Shown here: in pieces, positions 16,058 through 25,196 of the stretch | How positions within the stretch are numbered: the stretch's first letter is position 1 | How the letters are laid out: every line of letters starts with the position of its first letter | IMG/VR virus record: IMGVR_UViG_3300030508_000013 | Location: 62,001-126,000 of that record | Reading direction: 5' to 3' (one strand) | Length of the DNA: 64,000 nt | DNA from: a virus | Position numbers and translations under genes: made by a program | Notes under the pieces: model-generated | Database searches by the model: none | Seen by the model: the letters and a program-made list of their open reading frames with translations, nothing else | Told to the model about the DNA's origin: nothing

Positions 16058-17719
16058 CTATCGCCGCAACATTTCCTGAATACCGTCGAGCAGCTTAATA
16101 TATTTTGGATTACGCTCCACTACGTTCTTAGAGTCATATTGAAGATAAAAGTTTATACGACTGCGTCCCGATGGTTCACTTTTAGGCATATTTGAATATC
16201 CACCAATTTCAGCCACACTAACATGCATTCGTTTTGACGGATCGTTTAAGACAGCTCGATCTTTACGATTACTTGTGCGTGTAGAATCTCGCTGAGGTAC
16301 GAGTATAGATGTTATCTTCAAAGCTTTATTATCGCCCGGATTAGAGATATTTGTTACTTCTCCATGATTCTTTGTCATTGAATAAATCAAACCTAAACGT
16401 AATGTTTGATTCATTGTGGCGATGACTTCTTTTGCTGAGATTTCTTTCTTAGCCGCTGCTTTCAATTTAAAATGCAATTTAAAGATAGCGCTCGTGATCT
16501 CATACAGCACGTGATATAGAACATTCAACTCTTTGTCGTACATTGAATTCACTTTATCAGTTGCGTTCAACAGCCAGTCGTTAAAGTGTTCTATGATGAC
16601 AGCAAATAATTGATAGATATCCTCAACTGGAACACCAATCTCTTCCATCTTCTTTACCACAATTCCATCGATATATTCATCCAGTGAATCAATATGGTCT
16701 TTAATATCATCGTTCAACTTACCATGATGAATATTAGCAGACCAAAGAATGACTCCCATTGCAATATTCCACATCCTCTTTTCACCAGAACCACCAATGA
16801 ATTGCGGCTGAATACTTGTAGGGAAATGATCAATGATGTAAAACAAACCACCTAACATATTTCTTACCATTGGAGTCATCTCTTCTTTACGAATAGCCAC
16901 ATTAACTGTGGATGGTTCGTAATAAGCTCTCCCAAATCCTTTTGGTTTCACCTGCACACTGCTGCAAATAGTCCATTCGTTTTCTGGGTAAACGTTCTTA
17001 TTTACTTCAGGTCCGCCAATGACTAATTTACATTTTCCAAACTTTAAAAAAGTATCATGTAAACCATACTTACATAACAAATAATGCATCATCGTTGTAT
17101 TTGCTTTGATTGTCTGACGCATCCTTTTCATCTTTTGGTTTTTATGATAAATTAACGACCAAACAACCTGAACAGTCTCGCGTTTACCATCCACCATGTA
17201 GTGCTGACTAACACGTTTAAATGTTAATTTATCACGTAGCAGTCTAACAAAGATATCCGTCATGCCAACTGAAATTACACGATCAATAAGCAATGGTGAA
17301 ACATTAAATCTGCTACCGCCTAAAGTAATAGTGCCAGCTTCATTTACGAAAGGCAAGTACAAGAAACGATCTGGTAACAATTCTTCTTTAAATTTGAATA
17401 TATACTTCATCATGTACAAATCACTTCTTGCTACATCAAACGTTCGCTTACTTGTTTTTCTTTTTGTTGCTTCAGCAAATTCTTCTTGCGGCGTACAGCG
17501 TTTATAGCCGAGATACACTAAATCAGTAGGGAATCCATTTGCTGCTGATTTAATAACCTCGTCAATATACTGTTCGCAATATTGCATGTGCTTACATGCT
17601 AACCCATTAGCGATGTTTTCATTAAATCGCGGGGTGTCAGAATCCACTAGGAGTGTTAACGCGGTATCTATGATGTTCTCCCTTTTGCAGTGTTTACGAT
17701 GGGCGCACAACACGCCCAT
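16058..17719 (-). CDS. large hypothetical protein of the structural block
   Basis: Up to 553 residues. Recognisable stretches include YLPFVNEAGTITLGGSRFNV near 120 and a C-terminal basic, Ser-rich region (PQRDSTRTSNRKDRAV; MPKSEPSGRSRINFYLQYD). I do not recognise the family. The start is unclear: the annotated ATG lies inside a terminator-like hairpin (17697-17721), while AAGGGAGAAC lies upstream of ATCATAGAT near residue 16, so translation may begin there on a non-ATG codon. Confidence 0.65.
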   Translation of the reverse strand: MGVLCAHRKHCKRENIIDTALTLLVDSDTPRFNENIANGLACKHMQYCEQYIDEVIKSAANGFPTDLVYLGYKRCTPQEEFAEATKRKTSKRTFDVARSDLYMMKYIFKFKEELLPDRFLYLPFVNEAGTITLGGSRFNVSPLLIDRVISVGMTDIFVRLLRDKLTFKRVSQHYMVDGKRETVQVVWSLIYHKNQKMKRMRQTIKANTTMMHYLLCKYGLHDTFLKFGKCKLVIGGPEVNKNVYPENEWTICSSVQVKPKGFGRAYYEPSTVNVAIRKEEMTPMVRNMLGGLFYIIDHFPTSIQPQFIGGSGEKRMWNIAMGVILWSANIHHGKLNDDIKDHIDSLDEYIDGIVVKKMEEIGVPVEDIYQLFAVIIEHFNDWLLNATDKVNSMYDKELNVLYHVLYEITSAIFKLHFKLKAAAKKEISAKEVIATMNQTLRLGLIYSMTKNHGEVTNISNPGDNKALKITSILVPQRDSTRTSNRKDRAVLNDPSKRMHVSVAEIGGYSNMPKSEPSGRSRINFYLQYDSKNVVERNPKYIKLLDGIQEMLRR

Positions 17720-17721
17720 CG
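17697..17721 (-). terminator. hairpin after the 382-residue gene
   Basis: 9-bp perfect stem CGATGGGCG / CGCCCATCG with a seven-base loop, five bases past the stop of the gene ending at 17726 and overlapping the first codons assigned to the next gene. Confidence 0.55.
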
Positions 17722-17725
17722 TTTA

Positions 17726-18874
17726 TTACTTTGCAGCTTTCTTTATAAAAGTAGAAGCAATAGCAGTACATATTGCTCCTGCACCAATAATCATCGCTGG
17801 AATCCATTTGATTATTTCGGTTTGCTCTTTTCGAGAATGAGATGTATCCTCGAAATGATCTTTTATTCTCTGTCGTTCTAAAGCAGACACTATGTCTACT
17901 CGTTCTTTCATTTCAAGCATTACTTGAGCGTGCCGAGATGCTTCCATCTCGAGGCGTTTTAATTCTTTGTTCTTCTCGATTATTTCTAACTCATGCGATT
18001 GTTTTGCTATTTGTGTTTCATGTTTCATCGCTAGCAGTGTTTGTTCGAGAGCAGCCATTTCCATTTTCTTAGCCAGAGACACATCACCAAGATTCAATGC
18101 TTCTTCATGCGTCTTAAATAACCCAACCTTTTCTTGTGCTTCCTCAAACGTAAAGTAGTTTACTTTAACATCAGTAACATCGAACTTTCCAGTAACGGGA
18201 TTATTCGATACGACATAAATGCCGTCTTTTCTACTACCATCAGTTTTTGTTGTCACGCGATAAACTTTATTACCAATATTCAAATATCGGTCACCATATC
18301 TTTTAGCGCTATCTATTAACTCCACTGAATATCCAAAACATTTATTGTCTTGATGTACTAAGTTAGACTGAATAGAATTTGCTTCTTTAGCGGAATTACT
18401 AAATGGATGTTGAGGAGCGTATTCAATTGGTAAAATTGAAATGACACAATCTAGTTCGTGGTGATATATTGTACCACCGTTCGCTCTTAACTGATCATAA
18501 CTAACTGGGTAATCTAATACTAACTTTGCACCGGAGTAATAGGTTTTCTTTTCGTGTTCATTAAAAGCATTGCGTAATGCTATTAATTCACTACTACTTG
18601 AATCATCTGTCACACCAGACAATATATGTTGCGTGTCTAATTTTATCGCAGCATTCATAATCATCGTTGTTCTGATAATTAATTTCTTGTTAAACATGCT
18701 GCGTTCAGGCTTTAGTACAAATTTATATCCAGATCTCCGTACGATAGTGACTGGCACAGGTAAATCGTTAATATACTTTGTGTCAAAATCAAACTGACTA
18801 CTACCTATCTCACGAATATCTGTTGGTGCTGGATACACCTCACCAAAGTACGATGGAATTTCATTTTCTTTCAT
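17726..18874 (-). CDS. coiled-coil membrane-anchored protein
   Basis: 382 residues. Residues 1-265 form a beta-rich region (VPVTIVRRSGYKFVLKPE; YRVTTKTDGSRKDGIYVVSN). A long Glu/Lys/Leu coiled coil at ~265-345 follows (MAALEQTLLAMKHETQIAKQ), then one transmembrane helix near the C-terminus (IIKWIPAMIIGAGAICTAIA). No family recognised. It might be a virion protein that contacts membrane. Confidence 0.65.
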   Translation of the reverse strand: MKENEIPSYFGEVYPAPTDIREIGSSQFDFDTKYINDLPVPVTIVRRSGYKFVLKPERSMFNKKLIIRTTMIMNAAIKLDTQHILSGVTDDSSSSELIALRNAFNEHEKKTYYSGAKLVLDYPVSYDQLRANGGTIYHHELDCVISILPIEYAPQHPFSNSAKEANSIQSNLVHQDNKCFGYSVELIDSAKRYGDRYLNIGNKVYRVTTKTDGSRKDGIYVVSNNPVTGKFDVTDVKVNYFTFEEAQEKVGLFKTHEEALNLGDVSLAKKMEMAALEQTLLAMKHETQIAKQSHELEIIEKNKELKRLEMEASRHAQVMLEMKERVDIVSALERQRIKDHFEDTSHSRKEQTEIIKWIPAMIIGAGAICTAIASTFIKKAAK

Positions 18875-19020
18875 TGCTTTAGCTTTCCAAACGATATCAC
18901 GTTATGGCATTGAGTGGTGACTTGAGTCGTACTCGTATTAGGTGAACGCAATACACGAACAGAATAACTAATCATTAGGAGATGTTGCTTAGAAATAAAA
19001 ACAGCATAATTATTACCACT

Positions 19021-19500
19021 TCATAACAGTGACGGTATCTCTCAATATCAGAGTTCTTGTTGCTGATCCTTTACATCAGGATTCACTTCACAAGCTATCC
19101 GGACTTACCAGCCCTTGTATTTCTATTCTAGCAATTCACGCAAGAAGTGCCGGTACTGTAAATATTCATACTAGCTACATCATCAGCGTTCTTTGTAAAA
19201 CCACAATTCATACATTTAGCACAACAGCGGAACAGTCATTTAGCCAAATAAATTCTGGGTTTTGTTTTAGTAATACTAATTCATTAATTAAACCAAATAC
19301 GGTAGGTTTATGCCCTAACTCATAAAGCTCTTTCCATCGTGCTAAGCCCCAGTTATAAATAAATCTGCTACATCCTGCAAATTGTTTAAATTGAGTTTCT
19401 TGTTGTTTAGTAGGAAATAAACGATACTTAAAAGCCTTATGAAATGTTATTTATCCATTTAAGGAGATTTTGTTATTTGACATTCTTAATCTCCTTATTT
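19021..19500 (-). pseudogene. deleted TnpB (IS200/IS605-type) remnant with right-end RNA region
   Basis: Minus-strand reading from 19438 gives KAFKYRLFPTKQQETQFKQF, then GCSRFIYNWGLARWKELYEL and ...PEFIWLNDCSAVVLN: the N-terminal helix-turn-helix domain of TnpB/OrfB. At 19210 it jumps to a different frame, KCMNCGFTKNADDVASMNIY, the second half of the TnpB zinc ribbon and the RuvC-III ADxxASxNI motif. The middle ~250 residues including RuvC-I/II are missing, as is a start codon. Downstream (19021-19130) are short hairpins (ATCC/GGAT, CTCT/AGAG) where TnpB elements encode their guide RNA. An 8-bp inverted repeat (AAGGAGAT/ATCTCCTT, 19461-19496) precedes the coding remnant. Confidence 0.75.
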
Positions 19501-19561
19501 AGAAGAACATATAGTAATTCTCATAACAGTGATATATTACTCAAATATTTTCGAATAGTAA

Positions 19562-19603
19562 CGGCATAAAACCTCTACCAGAACGATTAGGTTCTGATAG
19601 AGG
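19562..19603 (-). terminator. terminator of the capsid gene, with TATGCCG
   Basis: Stem CCTCTAcCAGAAC / GTTCTGaTAGAGG (one mismatch) with a GATTAG loop at 19572-19603, followed in transcript direction by TTTTATGCCG. It lies ~40 bases after the capsid stop. Confidence 0.75.
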
Positions 19604-19641
19604 AATTACAGCCCCAAATGGCTAATCCAACTTAAGTAGGT

Positions 19642-21882
19642 TTATACCAAATCGCTAGTTACAGTTAAGAAATGAACTGGAACTTTTGCCGATACCACAT
19701 CACTAATCCCCGTGATATCCAGAGCAGCCATGATCGGCAAGTTAACAACGTGCAAGAACGACGGTTGGACCGTAAGTTCTTTGCTGTTAGCGCCGTTACG
19801 ATGCAATGGCAACACCAGGGTCAGTTCTGGCTTCCAAGCCATGTTACCGAAATGCATCGGATTAGGCACGCCGTCCATCGAATCACCAAAGGCACCGAAC
19901 GTCATGATGATCTTACCAGCCATGGTCATGTTCAGAGTCGACACAACCTTAACATTGAAGTCATTGCCCAATGTACGGAAGTCGCCAGTTACCGTCAGGT
20001 AACGAGAGATAACCGGATCAGTACCGATGATAACAGTCGGAACTTGGGAAATGCCGCCAGCCAGTGCATCAGCAGCTGCTTTGTAACCAGAGTCACGATA
20101 CATGCGATAAGCCATGTCGCGCAGTTTATTAACGAGCAATGCTTGAATATCAGCAATACGATCAGACGACTTGATCGAATCAACCAACGAAGCAACGTCC
20201 AGCGTAGCATGTTCGTAGAATGGTTGCACCAAGAAGCGAGCTACACCCAGAATGCCCGAGTTATCAGTCAACGAACCAAGAGTTCCAGGAACCAAGCCAT
20301 CAGCCGTATTCACAAATTCAGCCAACAGATCTTGTGCTTTCAACAGTTCAGACACAGCAGCATTACTGGTGCGGATATGCGTTGCAGTAATCAGAGCAGC
20401 CAGGTCGCTCGAATCGTTTGCATCACCAATCGTCAATGGACGCGGTACAGTGATAGGCGAACGCAACGGCACTGCGTAAATCTGATTGTAGAACGTAGTA
20501 TCCAACAGCTGACCACGCATACGACGGTTCAGGTTAGTACGACGCGCATCAAGATCGTAACCAACAGCCGAAGCATTTGCAAACAGATTTGCAATTGTCA
20601 AACCAGCACCAGTGGTCAAGTCCAAGCTAACGCCATTGCCATCGATAACAGAAACAACACCCACGTTACCTGGGAACAGATTCGTATCACCCAATTCAAG
20701 ATTGACACCGCCCGATACTTGCACAGACAAACGAACCGAATAACCACCAGCGAGGATAGGTGCAAACGCAGCAGGAAGAACACCGTTTACGTTAGTAGTA
20801 GTGCCTGTTACTTGCAGAATATTCGTATCGAATATGCAAGTCATCACACGATAGTTCTGTTGCACTGAGTATTGGAATGTGGCCAATGGCAACTTGCCAG
20901 TATTGAACTGGATCAAATCAGTTTCAGCATCATTTACAATCTTCAGATACACCGATTCCAAACGAATGGCAGTATCGATCGAGTCAGTCGAATCATTCAG
21001 ACCGGTTTCAAGCATTGCGTCAGTTTGCGAAATAGCCAACAGTCCGAACTTATTGCCCATTTTCAGAGGAGCAGTAGTAATCGACTCACCATCCAACAGA
21101 ATGGTCTTCGGTGCATACAGAGCTGGGTCAATGAAGTTCGATGCCGCTTGGGTACGATACACTGGGACAATACGTGTTTGATCATTCTTCAGGATCGTAG
21201 GATCGATTACAGCTTGAACGATGTTGCGTTTGTTGAAGTTGTCAACAGCACCAGTGATTTGGCGACGAACTTCATTGTACACGGAGATCAGACGGATCGA
21301 AACGGTATAGCCAACTTGGTCAGGTGTAACTACAACGGTTGGGAAGAAAGTTTCGCCGAATTCATCTTGGCGAGCAGCTTGCATGTTATATGCAACAGAA
21401 TACACAACGGCATTCTTGTTTTCTTTCTCATCATAAGCTTCCATTGCAGCCGAAATACGACCTTGCAATGAATCGCCAATGCCTTCAGTCCCGAAGAAGG
21501 TCATGTTTTCAGCAGCAACCATACTGCGTGCAACAGGAGCATTCAAGAAACCAGGAATGTCGCCTGCCATAATACCAGCAGCTACGGCAGCTTGTTTTTG
21601 CGCAGTGGTCAGAGGAGCACCGTCTGAACGCTTAATCACATGCGTGTCAACAATCTGTTCCAGTGCCAAATTAAGGCTATTTACACAGCGGTCAAGTTCA
21701 TTAGCGGTAGTTGCATCAATCGATTCCATCGACATAGCAGCATGTGCGTATTCTTTGGATGCAAAAGTAGAACCATTTGAATTCAGTTGTTGACGAATGC
21801 CAGCAACCAGGTTGTCAAGTGGAGTCGCCGGAGTGTAAGAACCGACGCGTTGTTGTTTATTGCGAAACAGTGATGTGCTCAT
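19642..21882 (-). CDS. major capsid protein, phiKZ-like size
   Basis: 746 residues from MSTSLFRNKQQRVGSYTPAT at 21882, chosen because CAAGGATTTTAAAAA precedes it; an upstream ATG would add 19 residues without a ribosome site. Length is close to the phiKZ major capsid protein (747, known). Codon use is strikingly richer in G/C than in its neighbours, as expected for the most expressed phage gene, and this creates a long antisense open frame. A candidate processing site MSME/SIDATT near residue 54 fits the small-x-Glu rule of phiKZ-like prohead proteases; the preceding ~53 residues could be the removed propeptide. Confidence 0.75.
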   Translation of the reverse strand: MSTSLFRNKQQRVGSYTPATPLDNLVAGIRQQLNSNGSTFASKEYAHAAMSMESIDATTANELDRCVNSLNLALEQIVDTHVIKRSDGAPLTTAQKQAAVAAGIMAGDIPGFLNAPVARSMVAAENMTFFGTEGIGDSLQGRISAAMEAYDEKENKNAVVYSVAYNMQAARQDEFGETFFPTVVVTPDQVGYTVSIRLISVYNEVRRQITGAVDNFNKRNIVQAVIDPTILKNDQTRIVPVYRTQAASNFIDPALYAPKTILLDGESITTAPLKMGNKFGLLAISQTDAMLETGLNDSTDSIDTAIRLESVYLKIVNDAETDLIQFNTGKLPLATFQYSVQQNYRVMTCIFDTNILQVTGTTTNVNGVLPAAFAPILAGGYSVRLSVQVSGGVNLELGDTNLFPGNVGVVSVIDGNGVSLDLTTGAGLTIANLFANASAVGYDLDARRTNLNRRMRGQLLDTTFYNQIYAVPLRSPITVPRPLTIGDANDSSDLAALITATHIRTSNAAVSELLKAQDLLAEFVNTADGLVPGTLGSLTDNSGILGVARFLVQPFYEHATLDVASLVDSIKSSDRIADIQALLVNKLRDMAYRMYRDSGYKAAADALAGGISQVPTVIIGTDPVISRYLTVTGDFRTLGNDFNVKVVSTLNMTMAGKIIMTFGAFGDSMDGVPNPMHFGNMAWKPELTLVLPLHRNGANSKELTVQPSFLHVVNLPIMAALDITGISDVVSAKVPVHFLTVTSDLV

Positions 21883-21946
21883 TTTTTTAAAATCCTTGCA
21901 GTTGGAAAGAAAAGATGCTTTTGGGGCATTGTACCTCAAAGTATTA

Positions 21947-22510
21947 TTAATAATTAGTTGCTAATAAATCGAGATACCTTTTAAACAAAGAGGTTTTTGC
22001 TACCTCGTGATACGCGTCGTACACATACAATACTTTTAAAATAGACTCAATTAGTGATATTTGTAGTCTTGGATCTACTGGTTCAGTAAAGAATCCGGGA
22101 TTAATGACAATTCCTAACAATTCTGGTGTTAGGTCATGAACGGTAAATGGAACCTGTTTTTCATCATAAGAATTATGCTTAGAAGTAGGATCAAAGATTC
22201 TATCCCACACTTCTTTATGATTTACTGCATCCAAAGCAAACTTTGGCAAATCAAGATAACATTCGTTTCTTAACTTTGGTTTATCTTCAGGAACACTGTT
22301 TTTCCAAATAGCAGCAAGATCGATGTATATATCCGATCCTAACACATGATTTGTGTAAGTCTGAAAAACAAGAAATGAAATCAAATCATTAAGTGACATC
22401 AGTGGCTTTATTTTTTCAAATGATAAACACTGATTTAACGGTAGCTGATTTCTCTTCATAGTCTCAGCCACCCAAAACGGGATTAAAATAATATCCTTAT
22501 TCCTCGGCAC
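21947..22510 (-). CDS. hypothetical protein upstream of the capsid gene
   Basis: 187 residues, soluble, starting MPRNKDIILIPFWVAETMKR. Helical with several acidic loops. No family recognised. It is the first minus-strand gene after the divergent region at 22511-22629 and probably shares the capsid transcript. Confidence 0.65.
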   Translation of the reverse strand: MPRNKDIILIPFWVAETMKRNQLPLNQCLSFEKIKPLMSLNDLISFLVFQTYTNHVLGSDIYIDLAAIWKNSVPEDKPKLRNECYLDLPKFALDAVNHKEVWDRIFDPTSKHNSYDEKQVPFTVHDLTPELLGIVINPGFFTEPVDPRLQISLIESILKVLYVYDAYHEVAKTSLFKRYLDLLATNY

Positions 22511-22629
22511 GATGATGACTCCTTATACAACACAACATAAGTAATTAATGACTGGCGCGACCTCATCTATGAGGACTACTTTAAAAAAATTAATAATCGT
22601 CTAACTAAAAATAACACATTCATAACGAT
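22511..22629. promoter_or_regulatory. divergent intergenic region
   Basis: AT-rich 119-base gap between the minus structural block and the plus-strand replication/head block, so promoters for both directions should lie here. No copy of the TTTCAGACATATAT motif was found. The plus-strand gene starting at 22630 has no clear Shine-Dalgarno sequence. Confidence 0.4.
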
Positions 22630-24147
22630 ATGGACAATTTACAACTATTAGTAACCAGTATTATACTTTTATATCGTGAAAGTCAGCTACCTGGCGCCAA
22701 TGAAAATTCCGCAACAATCGTAAGAAGCGTTCTTGCAAATATTAAGGATGCTGATTTAAACATCGGTATAGGTTCTGAACGTGACATGATCGATGGGTTA
22801 AAAGCAACAGCAATGTCAATGTGTGACTCACCTCCTGGATATAAATTTGACCAAGGTAGTCTATTACAGCGTTTAAAAGTAAACACTATTGACAATGAAA
22901 AAGTATTTAATCTGCTATATGATGGAATAGCTTCTGATTTGCCTGATAATCTAAACAAAAGTAAATGTTTGGAAGAAAGGCGTAATTTAAACGAATTCTT
23001 TAAACAAAGGAAGTTTGAAGAGATTATTAAAAAAGCGTCACACACTATGAAATTTCATAGTGATAAGATGCCTCCCTTTAATAATTTTGTCGCAGACATC
23101 GCCACACAGCTTGAACAGTTTACAATTAGAACTGATACTAAAGATCCAGCAATTATATCCGAGGTAGATTTTGACCACATTGATCAGATCACAAACGTCT
23201 TCACAGCGGTCTCAGAAGAGGCTGCTGGGACTGCTTTATTGAAATCTGGCTACCAAGGTATTAACCTAATGCTGGACGGTGGTTTTAGACGTGGTGAGTC
23301 AGTTGTTATTGGTGCGTTACAACATCAGTTTAAAACAGGATTTAGTTTATCGGTGTTTAAACAATTAGCTCTCTATAATATTCCTCAGATGACTGATCCT
23401 ACAAAGAAACCTTTGATGATCCGTATTTCATTTGAAGATCCGTTATCTCTGAACTTCCAGTTTCTTTATCAGTCACTGAAATCAAACGAAGTTGGTGAAA
23501 GCTATACACCTATTGACAGCAGTGAAGGAGAGATGGCTGGGTATGTTAGAGAGCGTTTACAGTCGAATGGGTACTACGTAAAGTTCTTACATGTAAATCC
23601 TTCCGGATGGACATATAAAGATATTTGTAACTATATTATTCAGTGTGAGGCCGATGGTTATGAAGTTCATGTCTGTATGTTGGATTATTTATTAAAGTTA
23701 CCAACGACTGGATGTGATCAAGGACCTATGGGTCACGATATTCGTAATCTCTACGAGAGATTAACAAACTTCATGAAAGCTAGAAGAATTTTGTTTATTA
23801 CGCCTCACCAGCTTTCACCAGAAGCAAAAAAATTAGTTCGTTTAGGCTCAAGTGATTTAGTAAGAGAGTTACCTGGAAAAGGTTTTTACAGCGGCAGCTC
23901 ACAAATCGATCAAGTCGTTGATCTTGAGATATATATACATATTGAACAATTGAATGGTAAGTCGTATCTCACTATACAACGCGGTAAACATCGTAAGATT
24001 AAGCAAACGCCTTTTGAGCATCAATATTGTGTATTGGAGTTTAACGATTACGGTATACCTGATGATATTAACGGAGCTGATACCACCAGAACACGTGTCG
24101 GTGGTGGTCCAAAAGGAACTAAGGATGAAATTCCGTTTTGGGAGTAA
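22630..24147 (+). CDS. DnaB-like replicative helicase / RecA-fold ATPase
   Basis: 505 residues. The C-terminal half follows DnaB: GINLMLDGGFRRGESVVIGA (the L...GG...G.L.+I.A region), a P-loop position GALQHQFKTG, MIRISFEDP (Walker B strand region), VHVCMLDYLLKLP (the strand before H3/H4), and FITPHQLSPEA with a KGFYSGSSQIDQVVDLEI tail equivalent to DnaB's arginine and ssDNA-binding region. The P-loop lacks the second Gly of GxxxxGK(T/S), reading QFKT. The N-terminal half is helical. It probably unwinds the replication fork, or is a DnaB-derived ATPase. Confidence 0.7.
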   Translation: MDNLQLLVTSIILLYRESQLPGANENSATIVRSVLANIKDADLNIGIGSERDMIDGLKATAMSMCDSPPGYKFDQGSLLQRLKVNTIDNEKVFNLLYDGIASDLPDNLNKSKCLEERRNLNEFFKQRKFEEIIKKASHTMKFHSDKMPPFNNFVADIATQLEQFTIRTDTKDPAIISEVDFDHIDQITNVFTAVSEEAAGTALLKSGYQGINLMLDGGFRRGESVVIGALQHQFKTGFSLSVFKQLALYNIPQMTDPTKKPLMIRISFEDPLSLNFQFLYQSLKSNEVGESYTPIDSSEGEMAGYVRERLQSNGYYVKFLHVNPSGWTYKDICNYIIQCEADGYEVHVCMLDYLLKLPTTGCDQGPMGHDIRNLYERLTNFMKARRILFITPHQLSPEAKKLVRLGSSDLVRELPGKGFYSGSSQIDQVVDLEIYIHIEQLNGKSYLTIQRGKHRKIKQTPFEHQYCVLEFNDYGIPDDINGADTTRTRVGGGPKGTKDEIPFWE

Positions 24148-24172
24148 TTAACGACATATAACAGGATTAAAC

Positions 24173-25183
24173 ATGCATACTACTCTTTCTGAAGAACTAA
24201 TGAAGAAGCACGAAGAGTGTGAGAATCAAGATACAATGGCTATGGAAAATATTCTTTCTAGTATATCAGAAGGAATAGGCAATATTGTCAATGGCGTTAA
24301 GACTAGTATCGTTTTATCTAACGTAAGTGAAAATCAAAATTTAAGACATGTAAAAAAACTAACGTCTAAAATTAAATATAAAAAAGCAGTAAAGAAAGAT
24401 GTTCCTTTAATTGAGATACACCATTACTCAAAATGGCTAAAGTTACATGGCCAAGTAATTAACGACGGACAAAAGATTATTCAAGAACTAGAGAGGGTGT
24501 CTGCTTTAGGACGCCTTCTGCATTCTGCTTATATTCCCGCATTAAATAATCTGTTTGATTACATCGGTAATAAGTTTCTTAAAATAGCAAATGAAGATCA
24601 AAAAAAAGCAGTAAGTGATTTTGCCCCAACTGTAGCCATGTTCTATCCAAAACACTTTGATAGTATTTTGAATAAGAAACGAAAAGGAGTAACAGTATTA
24701 GTTGGGGAAACAGATCGAGATGTTAAGTCAAGTGATGTCTATCTTGGCAATTGGATTGTCGTAAGTAACACGATGGATTATACAGGACATACACATGTGT
24801 TGCCCGCTATTACGGGACTAACGACGAATCCAATAAACGATATCGAACCTAGGATGTATGTAAATGCTTACACATATCCTCAGGTTTGTAAGATACTATC
24901 GTTACTGACCGAAATATTGTTAATGTTAGATACGCTAACTGACTGGCATCACTTTTCACAATCGGCTAGTAAAGTAAGTGATCTATCACGCGTATATGAA
25001 CTATCTCATCGCGATTATGCTAACTATAGCGATGAAAAGAAAGCTGTTACTGTAGAAGCCGTAACGATTGCACAATCAGTATTTAGAGAACATAAAACAT
25101 TAGAGATCTTTTCAAATGTAGTAAACAGATTAAGTTTTGTTATACTCCAGGTTTGCGAAGGTTCTATTCACAGAATGGATTAA
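24173..25183 (+). CDS. internal head/core protein-like paralogue A
   Basis: 336 residues, helical. Shared with the next gene: an HYSKWLKLHGQVINDGQKI motif, the block SAYIPALNNLFDYIGNKFLK, KRKGVTV followed by DVKSSD-YLG-W, and the ending SIHRM. It also resembles the protein at 30254 in overall helical plan. MAME/NIL near residue 25 is a possible prohead protease cleavage site. phiKZ-like phages package several such paralogues inside the capsid; assignment by analogy. Confidence 0.6.
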   Translation: MHTTLSEELMKKHEECENQDTMAMENILSSISEGIGNIVNGVKTSIVLSNVSENQNLRHVKKLTSKIKYKKAVKKDVPLIEIHHYSKWLKLHGQVINDGQKIIQELERVSALGRLLHSAYIPALNNLFDYIGNKFLKIANEDQKKAVSDFAPTVAMFYPKHFDSILNKKRKGVTVLVGETDRDVKSSDVYLGNWIVVSNTMDYTGHTHVLPAITGLTTNPINDIEPRMYVNAYTYPQVCKILSLLTEILLMLDTLTDWHHFSQSASKVSDLSRVYELSHRDYANYSDEKKAVTVEAVTIAQSVFREHKTLEIFSNVVNRLSFVILQVCEGSIHRMD

Positions 25184-25196
25184 ATAAGGAACCGCT

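Noticed and set aside
19029-19325. 98-codon plus-strand open frame downstream of the capsid gene
   Set aside because: It is antisense to the TnpB remnant, which explains the sequence better.
19672-20868. 398-codon plus-strand open frame
   Set aside because: It is antisense to the capsid gene and follows from that gene's codon bias; the peptide is rich in His, Gln and Ser without domains.
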